In this document: positions 25,829 through 33,287 of the stretch, in pieces
Numbering within the stretch: the stretch's first letter is position 1
How the letters are laid out: the number at the start of each line of letters is the position of its first letter
NCBI GenBank assembly: GCA_030157785.1
Contig: JAOAUC010000017.1
Span: forward strand, 19,257 to 83,256
Direction of reading: 5' to 3'
DNA from: Zoogloea oleivorans
Lineage (GTDB): Bacteria; Pseudomonadota; Gammaproteobacteria; Burkholderiales; Rhodocyclaceae
Length of the DNA stretch: 64,000 nt
The notes under the pieces: generated by a model
What the model was told of the DNA's origin: nothing
The model's database searches: none
The model's input: the letters and a program-made list of their open reading frames with translations, nothing else
Translations under genes and position numbers: made by a program

Positions 25829-26404
25829 ATGCTCCGAGTCCTCGTTGTCGATTCCTCCCGCGAGCGCGCAGCCGATGTCTGTGCGGCGGTCGCTCTTGCC
25901 GGACATCAGGTTGCGGCAGTGCTTACGAATGCCCTCGATCTGTCTGATCAGGTGCTTGCCACCAAGCCCGATGTGATCTTCATCCAGGCCGATTCGCCCA
26001 GCCGTGACACCCTTGAGCACCTGGCCATCATGAACCGGGACTGCCCCCGGCCGGTGCTGCTTTTTTCCCAGGATACCGATTCAGCGATGATTCGCCGGGC
26101 CGTAAAGGCCGGAGTTTCGTCTTACGTCGTCGATTCGGTGTCATCCGAGCGTCTGGATGCGCTGGTCGAAGTAGCCATTGCCCAGTTCGAAGAGTTCCAG
26201 CATCTGCGGACTGAACGGGACGACGCCACGCGCAAGCTGTCCGAGCGCATCGTCGTGGACAAGGCCAAGGGCCTGTTGATGAAGGCGCGCGGGCTGAACG
26301 AGGATGCGGCCTACCATGCCCTGCGCAAGCTCGCCATGGAGCGCGGTCGCAAGCTGGCCGACGTGGCTCAGGATGTGATCGATATGGCGAACTTGTTACT
26401 CTGA
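25829..26404 (+). CDS. nasT: NasT-type ANTAR antitermination regulator
   Basis: The 191-residue protein has a pseudo-receiver N-terminus (MLRVLVVDSSRERAADV) and a C-terminal ANTAR RNA-binding domain (KLSERIVVDKAKGLLMKARG, then LADVAQDVIDMANLLL). NasT proteins bind two-hairpin leader RNAs and prevent formation of a terminator in nitrate-assimilation operons. The next gene downstream, nrtA, has exactly such a leader. NasT is normally held inactive by the nitrate sensor NasS; no nasS is present here, so another sensor, a distant NasS, or control by the preceding signalling genes must be considered. I start at ATG 25829, giving the family length. Confidence 0.9.
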   Translation: MLRVLVVDSSRERAADVCAAVALAGHQVAAVLTNALDLSDQVLATKPDVIFIQADSPSRDTLEHLAIMNRDCPRPVLLFSQDTDSAMIRRAVKAGVSSYVVDSVSSERLDALVEVAIAQFEEFQHLRTERDDATRKLSERIVVDKAKGLLMKARGLNEDAAYHALRKLAMERGRKLADVAQDVIDMANLLL

Positions 26405-26436
26405 AAGGAGTAGTTGTTTTCAGGTGATGCCTTGAG

Positions 26437-26480
26437 CCGGGGCGGAAACGGGATGCCGTTTTCGCCCCGGTTTCCTTTTG
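26437..26480 (+). terminator. Intrinsic terminator of nasT
   Basis: A 15-bp stem (26437-26451 with 26456-26470, one G-T pair) closes on a GATG loop and is followed by TTTCCTTTTG. It lies 33 bp after the nasT stop and separates nasT and the signalling genes from the nrt promoter region. Confidence 0.8.
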
Positions 26481-26533
26481 CAGCGGCCATTTCAAGGGGT
26501 GGTGATCCGGAGTGGTGCCACGGTGGCTTGTGC

Positions 26534-26550
26534 TGCACTGCATCAGTGCA
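26534..26550. promoter_or_regulatory. NtrC-like enhancer site upstream of nrtABD
   Basis: TGCACTGCATCAGTGCA is a perfect dyad matching the NtrC-type pattern TGCACY-N5-RGTGCA. It is about 105 bp upstream of the sigma-54 promoter at 26638, the normal enhancer distance. NtrC would link nitrate uptake to nitrogen limitation. Binding protein is inferred from the consensus. Confidence 0.6.
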
Positions 26551-26617
26551 TGGTTTTGGTGTGTTTCAGCTACCTCTTTGGGGGTATGTTTTGTGGTGAA
26601 TTAAAATTTTTAATATA

Positions 26618-26630
26618 AATCAATAGGTTG
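26618..26630 (+). promoter_or_regulatory. IHF-like site upstream of nrtABD
   Basis: AATCAATAGGTTG matches the IHF core WATCAA-N4-TTR exactly and is preceded by an AT-rich run (26600-26619). It lies between the NtrC-like dyad and the sigma-54 promoter, where DNA bending is expected. The core is short, so the match is supported mainly by position. Confidence 0.5.
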
Positions 26631-26637
26631 TATTTCC

Positions 26638-26653
26638 TGGCACAGTCCTCGCT
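26638..26653 (+). promoter_or_regulatory. Sigma-54 promoter of nrtABD
   Basis: TGGCACAGTCCTCGCT has the full -24 element TGGCAC, the GG-N10-GC spacing and a -12 GCT. Transcription should start near 26664, just before the hairpin leader. Consensus known for sigma-54; start site inferred. Confidence 0.72.
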
Positions 26654-26670
26654 AAGAGAGCAGTGAAGTT

Positions 26671-26706
26671 GGGCCAACGGCGGCCCGGCTTGATCAGGCG
26701 ATCAGA
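26671..26706 (+). promoter_or_regulatory. ANTAR/NasT-binding type tandem hairpins in the nrt leader
   Basis: The first hairpin (26671-26686) is a 5-bp GGGCC/GGCCC stem with a six-base loop AACGGC; A at loop position 1 and G at position 4 match the ANTAR target rule. The second (26690-26705) has a 5-bp stem around CAGGCG, which carries G at position 4 but C at position 1, and can close to a four-base loop. Two such hairpins just before a terminator are the known NasR/NasT antitermination arrangement. Confidence 0.65.
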
Positions 26707-26714
26707 CTTGGACA

Positions 26715-26777
26715 AGGGCGTCCATCCTCTGCAGTTTTTGCAGAGTGATGTGACGCCCTCTTTTTTTGCTTTTTTGG
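26715..26777 (+). terminator. Leader terminator (attenuator) upstream of nrtA
   Basis: A long near-continuous hairpin: 26715-26722 with 26752-26759 (AGGGCGTC/GACGCCCT), 26723-26726 with 26747-26750, and 26727-26732 with 26740-26745, interrupted by single-T bulges, with loop AGTTTTT. It is followed by CTTTTTTTGCTTTTTT. It ends 15 bp before the nrtA ATG, so default transcription should stop before the operon unless NasT acts. Confidence 0.85.
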
Positions 26778-26791
26778 ATCTGGGGCGAGCT

Positions 26792-28048
26792 ATGAGCGAG
26801 CAATTCGACGACACGTTTCTTTCCCGCCGCGGCTTTCTGAAGGCTGGGGCAACCCTTGGAGGTATGGCAGCAATGGGCACGATGCTCCCCGCAGGTGGTG
26901 CATGGGCAGCCGGTTCGGACAAGCCGGAACTGGAGGAAGTCCGGATCGGCTTCATTCCGCTGACCGACTGTTCGTCCGTGGTGATGGCTTCCGTAATGGG
27001 CTTCGACAAGAAGTACGGCATCAAGATCACCCCGACCAAGGAAGCCTCCTGGGCCGGCGTGCGCGACAAGCTGGCCAACGGCGAGATCCACGCTGCCCAC
27101 GTGCTGTACGGTCTGGTTTACGGCCTGCACCTGGGGATCGGCGGGCCGAAGAAGGACATGGCCGTGCTGATGACGCTGAACAACAACGGTCAGGCGATTA
27201 CCCTCTCCAACGGCTTGAAGGACAAGGGCGCGACGGATGGTGAGTCCCTCGCCAAGGTCATCGCCAAGAAGGACAAGGAATACACCTTCGCCCAGACCTT
27301 CCCCACTGGCACCCACGCCATGTGGCTGTACTACTGGATGGCTGCCCACGGCATCGACCCGTTCAAGGACGTCAAGAACATCGTTGTGCCGCCCCCGCAG
27401 ATGGTCGCCAACATGCGTGTCGGCAACATGGACGGTTATTGCGTCGGCGAGCCCTGGAACCAGCGCGCCATCGTGGACAAGATCGGCTTCACCGCCGTGA
27501 CCAGCCAGGACATCTGGCCCGACCACCCGGAAAAGGTGCTGGGCGCCACCGCCGAGTTTGCCGCCAAGTACCCCAACACCGCCCGGGCGATGATCTGCGC
27601 GATCCTCGAAGCCTCCAAGTGGATCGACGCCAGTGCTGCCAACCGCAGCAAGACGGCCGAAACCGTGGCCGCCAAGAGCTACGTGAATACCGACGTGGAT
27701 GTGATCCGCAGCCGCATGATCGGCCAGTACGAAAACGGCCTCGGCAAGAGCTGGTCCGACAAGAACCTGATGAAGTTCTACAACGACGGCCAGGTGAATT
27801 ACCCCTACCTCTCCGACGGCATGTGGTTCCTCACCCAGCACCGTCGCTGGGGCCTGCTCAAGCAGGACGTGGATTACCTGGCCGTGGCCAAGGCGATCAA
27901 CAAGACCGATCTGTACAAGCAGGCCGCCAGCATTGTCGGCGTGCCGGTTCCCAAGTCCGACTTCCGCACGTCCAAGCTGATCGACGGCGTGGTGTGGGAC
28001 GGCAAGGACCCGAAGAAGTACGCCGCCGGTTTCAAGATTCACGGCTGA
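26792..28048 (+). CDS. nrtA: Nitrate ABC transporter substrate-binding protein (CmpA/NrtA family)
   Basis: The 418-residue protein begins MSEQFDDTFLSRRGFLKAG with a twin-arginine (Tat) signal and an AWA-type cleavage site near 45. The mature part is a CmpA/NrtA fold with PDHPEKVLGATAEF and WPDHPEK segments usual for the family. It captures nitrate in the periplasm for NrtBD. Bicarbonate (CmpA) or cyanate binding are family alternatives, but the NasT/NtrC control region favours nitrate. A leader peptide makes it a transporter component rather than the cytoplasmic sensor NasS. The frame is open upstream to 26663, but that part is the terminator hairpin. Confidence 0.88.
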   Translation: MSEQFDDTFLSRRGFLKAGATLGGMAAMGTMLPAGGAWAAGSDKPELEEVRIGFIPLTDCSSVVMASVMGFDKKYGIKITPTKEASWAGVRDKLANGEIHAAHVLYGLVYGLHLGIGGPKKDMAVLMTLNNNGQAITLSNGLKDKGATDGESLAKVIAKKDKEYTFAQTFPTGTHAMWLYYWMAAHGIDPFKDVKNIVVPPPQMVANMRVGNMDGYCVGEPWNQRAIVDKIGFTAVTSQDIWPDHPEKVLGATAEFAAKYPNTARAMICAILEASKWIDASAANRSKTAETVAAKSYVNTDVDVIRSRMIGQYENGLGKSWSDKNLMKFYNDGQVNYPYLSDGMWFLTQHRRWGLLKQDVDYLAVAKAINKTDLYKQAASIVGVPVPKSDFRTSKLIDGVVWDGKDPKKYAAGFKIHG

Positions 28049-28049
28049 C

Positions 28050-28119
28050 CTGTAGGGGCGAATTCCTTCGCCCATCACTGCCAATCCACACCCGCGGGCG
28101 AATTTATTCGCCCCTACAG
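28050..28119. repeat. Inverted repeat between nrtA and nrtB
   Basis: CTGTAGGGGCGAAT (28050-28063) is the exact reverse complement of 28106-28119, and each arm also contains a smaller GGGCGAAT/ATTCGCCC-type hairpin. It fills the 87-bp gap immediately after the nrtA stop. It looks like a REP-like palindromic element. In the mRNA it would fold into a stable stem that could protect or attenuate the transcript. Confidence 0.75.
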
Positions 28120-28135
28120 AATCCTGGAGATCCTG

Positions 28136-29056
28136 ATGACCACTGCGACCCTTACCTCCGGCCTCATGGCCGTCCGGCCCGAAGCCGACGCCACCCCAGT
28201 CAAGGAAACCGATATGGCTGCAACTTCTGCCGCAACCCCCGCGCTGGTAAGCACGCCCGACAACTCCGTTTCTTTCGGCGAGCATTTCAGCAACTTCATC
28301 CGCGCCGTGCTGCCGCCGCTCATCGGCTTTGCGCTGGTGATTGGCCTGTGGGCCCTGGTCGCGATGAAGTCCGCCGACTTCCCCAGCCCGGCAAAGACGC
28401 TCGATGCCGCCGTCGTGCTCTTCTCCGATCCCTTCTACCAGAACGGGCCGAACGACCAGGGCATCGGCTGGAACATCCTGTCGTCCCTCAAGCGCGTCGC
28501 CATCGGCTTCGGCTTCGCGGCGCTGGTGGGCATCCCGATGGGCTTCATCATCGGTCGCTTCGCCTTCATGAACAGCATGCTCGAACCGATCATCAGCATC
28601 CTGCGCCCGGTGTCGCCGCTGGCCTGGTTGCCCATCGGCCTGATGGTCTTCAAGGCCGCCGATCCGGCGTCCACCTGGACGATCTTCATCTGCTCGATCT
28701 GGCCGATGATCCTCAACACCGCCCAGGGCGTGCAGCGCGTGCCGCAGGATTACCTCAACGTGGCGCGGGTGCTCAACCTGTCCGAGTTCAGGATCATCAC
28801 CAAGATCCTCTTTCCCTCGGTACTGCCCTACATGCTCACCGGCATCCGGCTGTCGATCGGCACCGCCTGGCTGGTGATCGTGGCGGCGGAAATGCTGACC
28901 GGCGGCGTCGGCATCGGTTTCTGGGTGTGGGACGAGTGGAACAACCTGAAGGTCGAGCACATCCTCATTGCCATCTTCGTGATCGGCATTGTCGGCCTGC
29001 TGCTCGAATACCTGCTGCTGCTGATCGCCCGCCGCTTCAGCTACGGCACCAACTGA
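28136..29056 (+). CDS. nrtB: Nitrate ABC transporter permease
   Basis: The 306-residue protein has about six TM segments and the BPD_transp_1 EAA-like loop (VPQDYLNVARVLNLSEFR) that docks the ATPase. A long polar N-terminus (about 1-55) precedes the first TM (VLPPLIGFALVIGLWALVAM). NrtB forms the inner-membrane channel with NrtA and NrtD. GGAG is 8 bp upstream of the chosen ATG. It is separated from nrtA by an inverted repeat that may lower downstream expression relative to the binding protein. Confidence 0.88.
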   Translation: MTTATLTSGLMAVRPEADATPVKETDMAATSAATPALVSTPDNSVSFGEHFSNFIRAVLPPLIGFALVIGLWALVAMKSADFPSPAKTLDAAVVLFSDPFYQNGPNDQGIGWNILSSLKRVAIGFGFAALVGIPMGFIIGRFAFMNSMLEPIISILRPVSPLAWLPIGLMVFKAADPASTWTIFICSIWPMILNTAQGVQRVPQDYLNVARVLNLSEFRIITKILFPSVLPYMLTGIRLSIGTAWLVIVAAEMLTGGVGIGFWVWDEWNNLKVEHILIAIFVIGIVGLLLEYLLLLIARRFSYGTN

Positions 29057-29071
29057 TTCGGGAGCCCCAAA

Positions 29072-29863
29072 ATGAACGCAATCGTCAAAGTCGAAAACGT
29101 CGGCATGGCCTTCGAGACTAAGAAGGGCAGCTTCGTGGCCCTGAAAGACGTCAATCTGCAGATCCGCACCGGCGAAGTCGTGTCGCTGATCGGCCACTCG
29201 GGCTGCGGCAAATCGACGCTGCTCAACCTCATCGCCGGCCTCACGCTGCCCACCTCGGGCGTGATGCTGTGCAATGGCCGCGAGATTGCCGGCCCCGGCC
29301 CGGAGCGGGCGGTGGTGTTCCAGAACCATTCGCTGCTGCCCTGGCTCAACTGCTTCGAAAATGTCTATCTGGCCGTCGAGCGGGTCTTCAGCGCCAAGGA
29401 AGGCAAGGAGGCGCTGCGGGCGCGCACCCATGCGGCGCTCGAAATGGTGCACATGGGCCACGCCGCCCAGAAGCTGCCCCACGAGATTTCCGGCGGCATG
29501 AAGCAGCGCATCGGCATCGCCCGCGCCTTCGCGATGGAGCCGAAGATCCTGCTGATGGACGAGCCCTTCGGCGCGCTGGATGCGCTGACCCGCGCGGCGC
29601 TGCAGGACGAGTTGATCGGCGTGATGGAGAAGACCGGTGCCACCGTGGTGATGGTGACCCACGACGTGGATGAGGCCGTGCTGCTTTCGGACCGCGTGGT
29701 GATGATGACCAACGGCCCGGCTGCAACCATCGGCGAGATTCTGGAGGTGAAGCTGGAGAAGCCCCGCAATCGCCTGCAACTGGCTCACGATCCGCACTTC
29801 GCGGAATGCCGGGCGGCGATCCTGGAGTTTCTGTACCAGAAGCAGATGAAAAAGGCCGCCTGA
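29072..29863 (+). CDS. nrtD: Nitrate ABC transporter ATP-binding protein
   Basis: The 263-residue single-domain ATPase has Walker A GHSGCGKST near residue 42, Q-loop VVFQNHSLLPW, signature EISGGMKQRIGIARAF (the C-loop SGG form), Walker B ILLMDEPFGALD and switch histidine VTHDVDEA. It powers NrtB. There is no C-terminal substrate-binding extension as in NrtC, so the NrtD name is used. It is 15 bp downstream of nrtB and ends the operon. Confidence 0.9.
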   Translation: MNAIVKVENVGMAFETKKGSFVALKDVNLQIRTGEVVSLIGHSGCGKSTLLNLIAGLTLPTSGVMLCNGREIAGPGPERAVVFQNHSLLPWLNCFENVYLAVERVFSAKEGKEALRARTHAALEMVHMGHAAQKLPHEISGGMKQRIGIARAFAMEPKILLMDEPFGALDALTRAALQDELIGVMEKTGATVVMVTHDVDEAVLLSDRVVMMTNGPAATIGEILEVKLEKPRNRLQLAHDPHFAECRAAILEFLYQKQMKKAA

Positions 29864-29873
29864 TCCGGCGGCC
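29854..29873. terminator. Hairpin between convergent nrtD and GDSL hydrolase genes
   Basis: GGCCGCC (29854-29860) pairs with GGCGGCC (29867-29873); the nrtD stop codon is in the loop. An A-run precedes and a CT-rich stretch follows on the plus strand. It may terminate both converging transcripts; the T-tract is weak. Confidence 0.4.
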
Positions 29874-29879
29874 CCCTCT

Positions 29880-30860
29880 TCAGGTTTTGCGGCGGACGAG
29901 GGGCAGGCCGGCAAGGCCGACAAGCAGCAGGGCCAGGCTGCCCGGCTCCGGTATATCGATGGTCTTCAGCATTGCCGTTGCGATGATCTGGTGACCTGCG
30001 GCGGTGGGGTGGATGCCATCCCAGAAGAGCTGATCGTCCACATCGCACAGGCCGCCGAGGCAGGCGTCGCCGACATTGATCAGGCCGTAATCGGCCGGGT
30101 TGGCGGCCACCTTGTCGATGAGCCCGAAGACATCGAAGAGCTTGACCTCCGGATCGCCGGTGAAGGTGGCGTACAGCGCCGCGTTCATGCTTTGGGTGAT
30201 CAGGTGCAGCAGGGCAGAGGTGCCGGGAACGCCCGCCGTGGCAGCCGGGGTCAGGCCCAGGTCGGGGGTGTCCCACACCACGAAGTTGCGGGCTCCCTCC
30301 GCCTTGAGTTTGCCGAGCATGGTGGCAATGTCGCCCAGGAAGTCCGTTACCGTTGCGGCCAGAATGCTGCTCGGGTCCTGGTTGGCGGCGATGGCGGCAC
30401 CCATCAGCTCGGCTGCATCGCGGGCGTTGTTGCCGCCGCCGGCGATCACGTAGAGCGCATCGGACGGTGCGCTGCCCGGGCGTGCAATAAAAAGGTCCAC
30501 CTGCTGGCTCAGCGTCGGCACGTTATCCACTCCGCCGGTATTGGCACCCCCGAAGGCGAAGCCGTTTCCACCCATCAAGGATGGTAGCAGTGTTCCGGTG
30601 CTGATCTGCTGGGAGAAGACTTCTGCCCACACCGGGCCGTTGCTGTAGCGGCCGGACGCGTAGGGCAGAGTCGGGATGAAGTTGTTGCCATTGATGGCGC
30701 CGGCCGGTGTGCTTGCACCGCCCACTGCCAGGTAGTTGTTGCCGACGTCCGACAGGCTGTCGCCGAATACATAGAGCTGGGAATACCCCGCCGAGGCAAG
30801 GGTGCTGGTGAACAGCCCAAGGGCAAGGGCTGCACGCTTGAGGCAAGGGACAATTTTCAT
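29880..30860 (-). CDS. PEP-CTERM-anchored SGNH/GDSL esterase
   Basis: The 326-residue protein starts MKIVPCLKRAALALGLF with a signal peptide, then the GDSL block LYVFGDSLSDVGNNY near 30, a GGGNNARDAAELM block III, and the C-terminal catalytic DxxH in FWDGIHPTAAGH. It ends in a classic PEP-CTERM signal: PEPGSLALLLVGLAG, hydrophobic stretch, then RRKT. It is thus an exported ester hydrolase processed by exosortase and probably placed in the surface or extracellular polymer. I start at 30860 (good signal peptide); the open frame to 30914 adds an Arg-rich unrelated start. No exosortase gene is in the window. Confidence 0.88.
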   Translation of the reverse strand: MKIVPCLKRAALALGLFTSTLASAGYSQLYVFGDSLSDVGNNYLAVGGASTPAGAINGNNFIPTLPYASGRYSNGPVWAEVFSQQISTGTLLPSLMGGNGFAFGGANTGGVDNVPTLSQQVDLFIARPGSAPSDALYVIAGGGNNARDAAELMGAAIAANQDPSSILAATVTDFLGDIATMLGKLKAEGARNFVVWDTPDLGLTPAATAGVPGTSALLHLITQSMNAALYATFTGDPEVKLFDVFGLIDKVAANPADYGLINVGDACLGGLCDVDDQLFWDGIHPTAAGHQIIATAMLKTIDIPEPGSLALLLVGLAGLPLVRRKT

Positions 30861-30949
30861 TGAGGAGTCTCCTGGGATGTGGATGTGACGCCGATAGCGG
30901 CGTGACATCAGCATTCTAGGTGCTGATCCCCTCGCGTGCAGGAGTAAGC

Positions 30950-31771
30950 CTACTTAAGGGGGAAACCAAGCCAGTTCAGCGCCTCTACCAGTCTGTCCCG
31001 CCCGCTGAGGGCCTGGGTGTCGCGGATGCGCTTGGCCGAGTGATTCGACCAGGTCCCGCGGACCTTCATGCCCTGGCTGGTGTAAAAGGCGCGCATCGCC
31101 TCGTCGTACTGTTCCAGGCCGGCGGCCTGGGCCGGCAGGGAATAGGTTTCCTGGTGCAGCACCACCGACTGGGGCGGGCGTGGCTTGACGCTGGCCGGCG
31201 CCTGCGGGTCGGGCGTGCCGACGCACAGGCCGAACATGGCGACGACCCGCGGCGGCAGTTGCAGCTCGGCCGCCACGTCTTCGGGGCGGTTGCGCATGGC
31301 GCCGATGTAAACGGTGCCGAGTCCGAGGGATTCGGCGGCAGTCACGGCGTTCTGGGCGGCGAGGGCGGCGTCGATCACGCCGACTTCGAACATTTCCAGG
31401 TAGTCCAGCGCCACACAGGGCTCATCGAGCTTGTTTGCGACGTGTTCAAGACGCGCCAGGTCGGCCAGCCAGATCAGCAGCAGCGGGGCCTGGCGGATGT
31501 GTTCCTGATCGCCGGCAAACTCGGCCAGACGGGCCTTGCGTGCCGGGTCGCGTACCGCCACTACACTCCACGCGTGGAGGTTGGACGAACTGGCCGCAGA
31601 CTGGGCGGCGGCGATGATGGCGGCGAGGGTGTCGTCGCTGACCGGATCGGGCAGGTAGGCGCGCACCGAGCAGTGGGCCAGAAGATGGTCGATGACCGGC
31701 GAGCCGGCGGCGGGCACGGCCACGTCGGGCGAGCCGTAGCGGGCCTGGTAGAGAGAGGCGCGGGTGTTCAT
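30950..31771 (-). CDS. Oxygen-insensitive NAD(P)H nitroreductase, NfsA-like
   Basis: The 273-residue protein belongs to the FMN nitroreductase fold. It has the flavin-binding HCSVRAYLPDPVSDDTLAAI opening, AAQSAASSSNLHAWSVVAV, the middle GLGTVYIGAMRNRPEDVA and the C-terminal NfsA-type extension ending RLVEALNWLGFPLK. NfsA enzymes carry out two-electron reduction of nitroaromatics, quinones or flavins in the cytoplasm with NADPH. The physiological substrate is unknown. It is monocistronic, in tail-to-head order with the GDSL gene on the same strand but 89 bp apart. Confidence 0.85.
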   Translation of the reverse strand: MNTRASLYQARYGSPDVAVPAAGSPVIDHLLAHCSVRAYLPDPVSDDTLAAIIAAAQSAASSSNLHAWSVVAVRDPARKARLAEFAGDQEHIRQAPLLLIWLADLARLEHVANKLDEPCVALDYLEMFEVGVIDAALAAQNAVTAAESLGLGTVYIGAMRNRPEDVAAELQLPPRVVAMFGLCVGTPDPQAPASVKPRPPQSVVLHQETYSLPAQAAGLEQYDEAMRAFYTSQGMKVRGTWSNHSAKRIRDTQALSGRDRLVEALNWLGFPLK

Positions 31772-31876
31772 GGGATTCCTTGCTGGGCTGGCGGCGACGC
31801 GGGACCCGGTGTGGCCCCGCGTCTGGGAACCCGTATTTTATCGCTAAGCGGCAGGAGCGGCCGCCCTGCGCTGGCC

Positions 31877-32455
31877 TTAGTTGCTGCGGGTCCGGCGGCT
31901 GCGGGGAGCCGGAGCCGTTTCGGTCGCTTCATCTGCGTCGATGGTCAGGGCGTCGGATACCTGGCGGACCTGATCCTCCACCAGATCGGCGCCGCGGGCT
32001 GCCGCATCGGTCAGTTCGTTGAAGCCGGCTTCGGCCTGACGCACGGCGCTTTTCATGTGGTCGATGGCGGCTTCACCGTTGGCATCGGCGCTGCGGGAGG
32101 CACGATCCATTTGCTTCATTAACGCCTTGTCGAGCACCGCTACCTGGTCGCGGGCCATCTGCAGGATGGCCTGATGGGCTTCGCCGATGATTTCGAAATA
32201 CTCGCGAACGAGCACGGCGGAGTCGCTGCGCCACTCGCTGATGCGCTCCAGCGGCAAGGGGGCCGTGGTCGGCAGGTTCCTGCTTTCCGCCAGCGCCTGC
32301 AGGTGCTCGCTGCCGTTGTCGAGGGCCTGGCGGCCGGCGCGCAGGGTGAGTTCGGCAAGCTTCTCGGTGGCTTCGACCCACGCCCGGGAGGCGATGTGCA
32401 GGTTGTCGATGGTGGCAGAGCGGGTGTGCTGGATGTCGGTGGGGGACAGGTACAT
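31877..32455 (-). CDS. Phasin-family protein
   Basis: The 192-residue protein is almost entirely amphipathic helix, with phasin-like repeats (ASRAWVEATEKLAELTLRAG and EYFEIIGEAHQAILQMARDQ) and a disordered Ala/Thr/Arg tail ending RSRRTRSN. Phasins coat polyhydroxyalkanoate granules in the cytoplasm. I chose ATG 32455 (MYLSPTDIQHTRSA) with AGGAG 6 bp upstream. It follows the NifX-like gene by 87 bp on the same strand, so it may be co-transcribed with nif accessory genes, which would couple carbon storage to N2 fixation; this is inference. Confidence 0.75.
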   Translation of the reverse strand: MYLSPTDIQHTRSATIDNLHIASRAWVEATEKLAELTLRAGRQALDNGSEHLQALAESRNLPTTAPLPLERISEWRSDSAVLVREYFEIIGEAHQAILQMARDQVAVLDKALMKQMDRASRSADANGEAAIDHMKSAVRQAEAGFNELTDAAARGADLVEDQVRQVSDALTIDADEATETAPAPRSRRTRSN

Positions 32456-32542
32456 GACGATCTCCTGAAGGGTTTGGGGGCGCTTCAGGCTAAGGCCCGG
32501 TGGTTGCAGCGGCATGACAGCCCGCAGCCGGGCCCGGAGTGC

Positions 32543-32926
32543 TTAATGCCGCGAGAAGAGATCGCGGATCTTGCAGAGGGTGGTGGTGATGTCAAAGCGC
32601 GCGTCGGGCAGGGCTTCGCCAGCCAGGATGCGGGCGAGGGCAGCGGCGGGCTCCTTCTCGCCGGTCAGCAGCACCTCGGCACCGCGCTTGGCCATGTGAC
32701 GGACAAAGCCGTCGCCGGCGCTGGCGGCGATGATCACCTCGACCCCGTCCAGTGGGTGGGGGCCGTCATCCTCGAAATGGTGGAGGATCTGCTCCTTGGA
32801 CAGTTCGATGGCCAGGGGCAAAGGCTGCGGCGAGTCGGGCTGGCAGTCGTAGATCAGCCAGTTGCGCGCCTGGCCGGCGTGGCCGACGACGTGACTGTCG
32901 CCGGTGACGGGAATGGCGATCTTCAT
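32543..32926 (-). CDS. NifX/NifB-C domain protein (FeMo-cofactor carrier family)
   Basis: The 127-residue protein is a single dinitrogenase iron-molybdenum cofactor-binding domain: MKIAIPVTGDSHVVGHAGQA, then DGVEVIIAASAGDGFVRHM and LTGEKEPAAALARILAGEA. NifX and NafY family members bind FeMo-co or its NifB-co precursor during nitrogenase assembly. It lies 16 bp after nifZ, so the two are one operon. Exact equivalence to NifX, NafY or NifY cannot be settled from the domain alone; I therefore give no symbol. Confidence 0.82.
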   Translation of the reverse strand: MKIAIPVTGDSHVVGHAGQARNWLIYDCQPDSPQPLPLAIELSKEQILHHFEDDGPHPLDGVEVIIAASAGDGFVRHMAKRGAEVLLTGEKEPAAALARILAGEALPDARFDITTTLCKIRDLFSRH

Positions 32927-32942
32927 CGGTGCGGGGCTCCGC

Positions 32943-33227
32943 TTAGTGAGCGGCTTTCAGGCTCGCGGCTTCGGCCTCGTCCTGGGTCAGTTCTTCCGGC
33001 AGGCAGCCCACCGGCAGGCCCAGCTCCCGGGTTTCATCCTCGAAGCGGACCAGGTAGATTTCCTCGTTGGGGGAGGCTTCCACGTGGCCGTACTGGACCA
33101 CCACGCCGCGGGTACCGGCAGCGGCGATCAGCGCACCCTCCTCGATGCCGGGCAGGCCGCCGTCGTTGAACAGGTCTTCGCGACAGAACACGGCGTCGCC
33201 GAGCTGGAATTGAACGAGGTCTTCCAT
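32943..33227 (-). CDS. nifZ: Nitrogen fixation protein NifZ
   Basis: The 94-residue protein has the NifZ signature order: a G-x-A-V-F opening (MEDLVQFQLGDAVFCREDLF), then GTRGVVVQYGHVEASPNEEI and LVRFEDETRELGLPVGCLPEEL. NifZ assists maturation of the second P-cluster of the MoFe protein. I chose the ATG at 33227, which fits the family length; the frame is open upstream but only crosses the divergent hemerythrin gene. A sigma-54 promoter sits 40 to 56 bp upstream. The NifX-like gene follows. Confidence 0.9.
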   Translation of the reverse strand: MEDLVQFQLGDAVFCREDLFNDGGLPGIEEGALIAAAGTRGVVVQYGHVEASPNEEIYLVRFEDETRELGLPVGCLPEELTQDEAEAASLKAAH

Positions 33228-33267
33228 GAGTCTTCTCCGGATGGGTTTGTGTCGATGGATCGAATTC

Positions 33268-33283
33268 AGCAAGTTCGATGCCA
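33268..33283 (-). promoter_or_regulatory. Sigma-54 promoter of nifZ
   Basis: On the minus strand TGGCATCGAACTTGCT matches TGGCAC-N5-TTGCW with correct GG-N10-GC spacing. Predicted start near 33256, about 30 bp before the nifZ ATG. It abuts the oppositely oriented hemerythrin promoter with 4 bp between. Confidence 0.7.
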
Positions 33284-33287
33284 AGCC

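Noticed and set aside
26792..28048. nrtA considered as the cytoplasmic sensor nasS.
   Set aside because: It has a clear Tat signal peptide and is followed by permease and ATPase genes, so it is a transporter component.
26702..29923. A 1073-codon minus-strand open frame across nrtABD.
   Set aside because: It crosses the promoter leader, a strong inverted repeat and three convincing plus-strand genes; no domain is visible.
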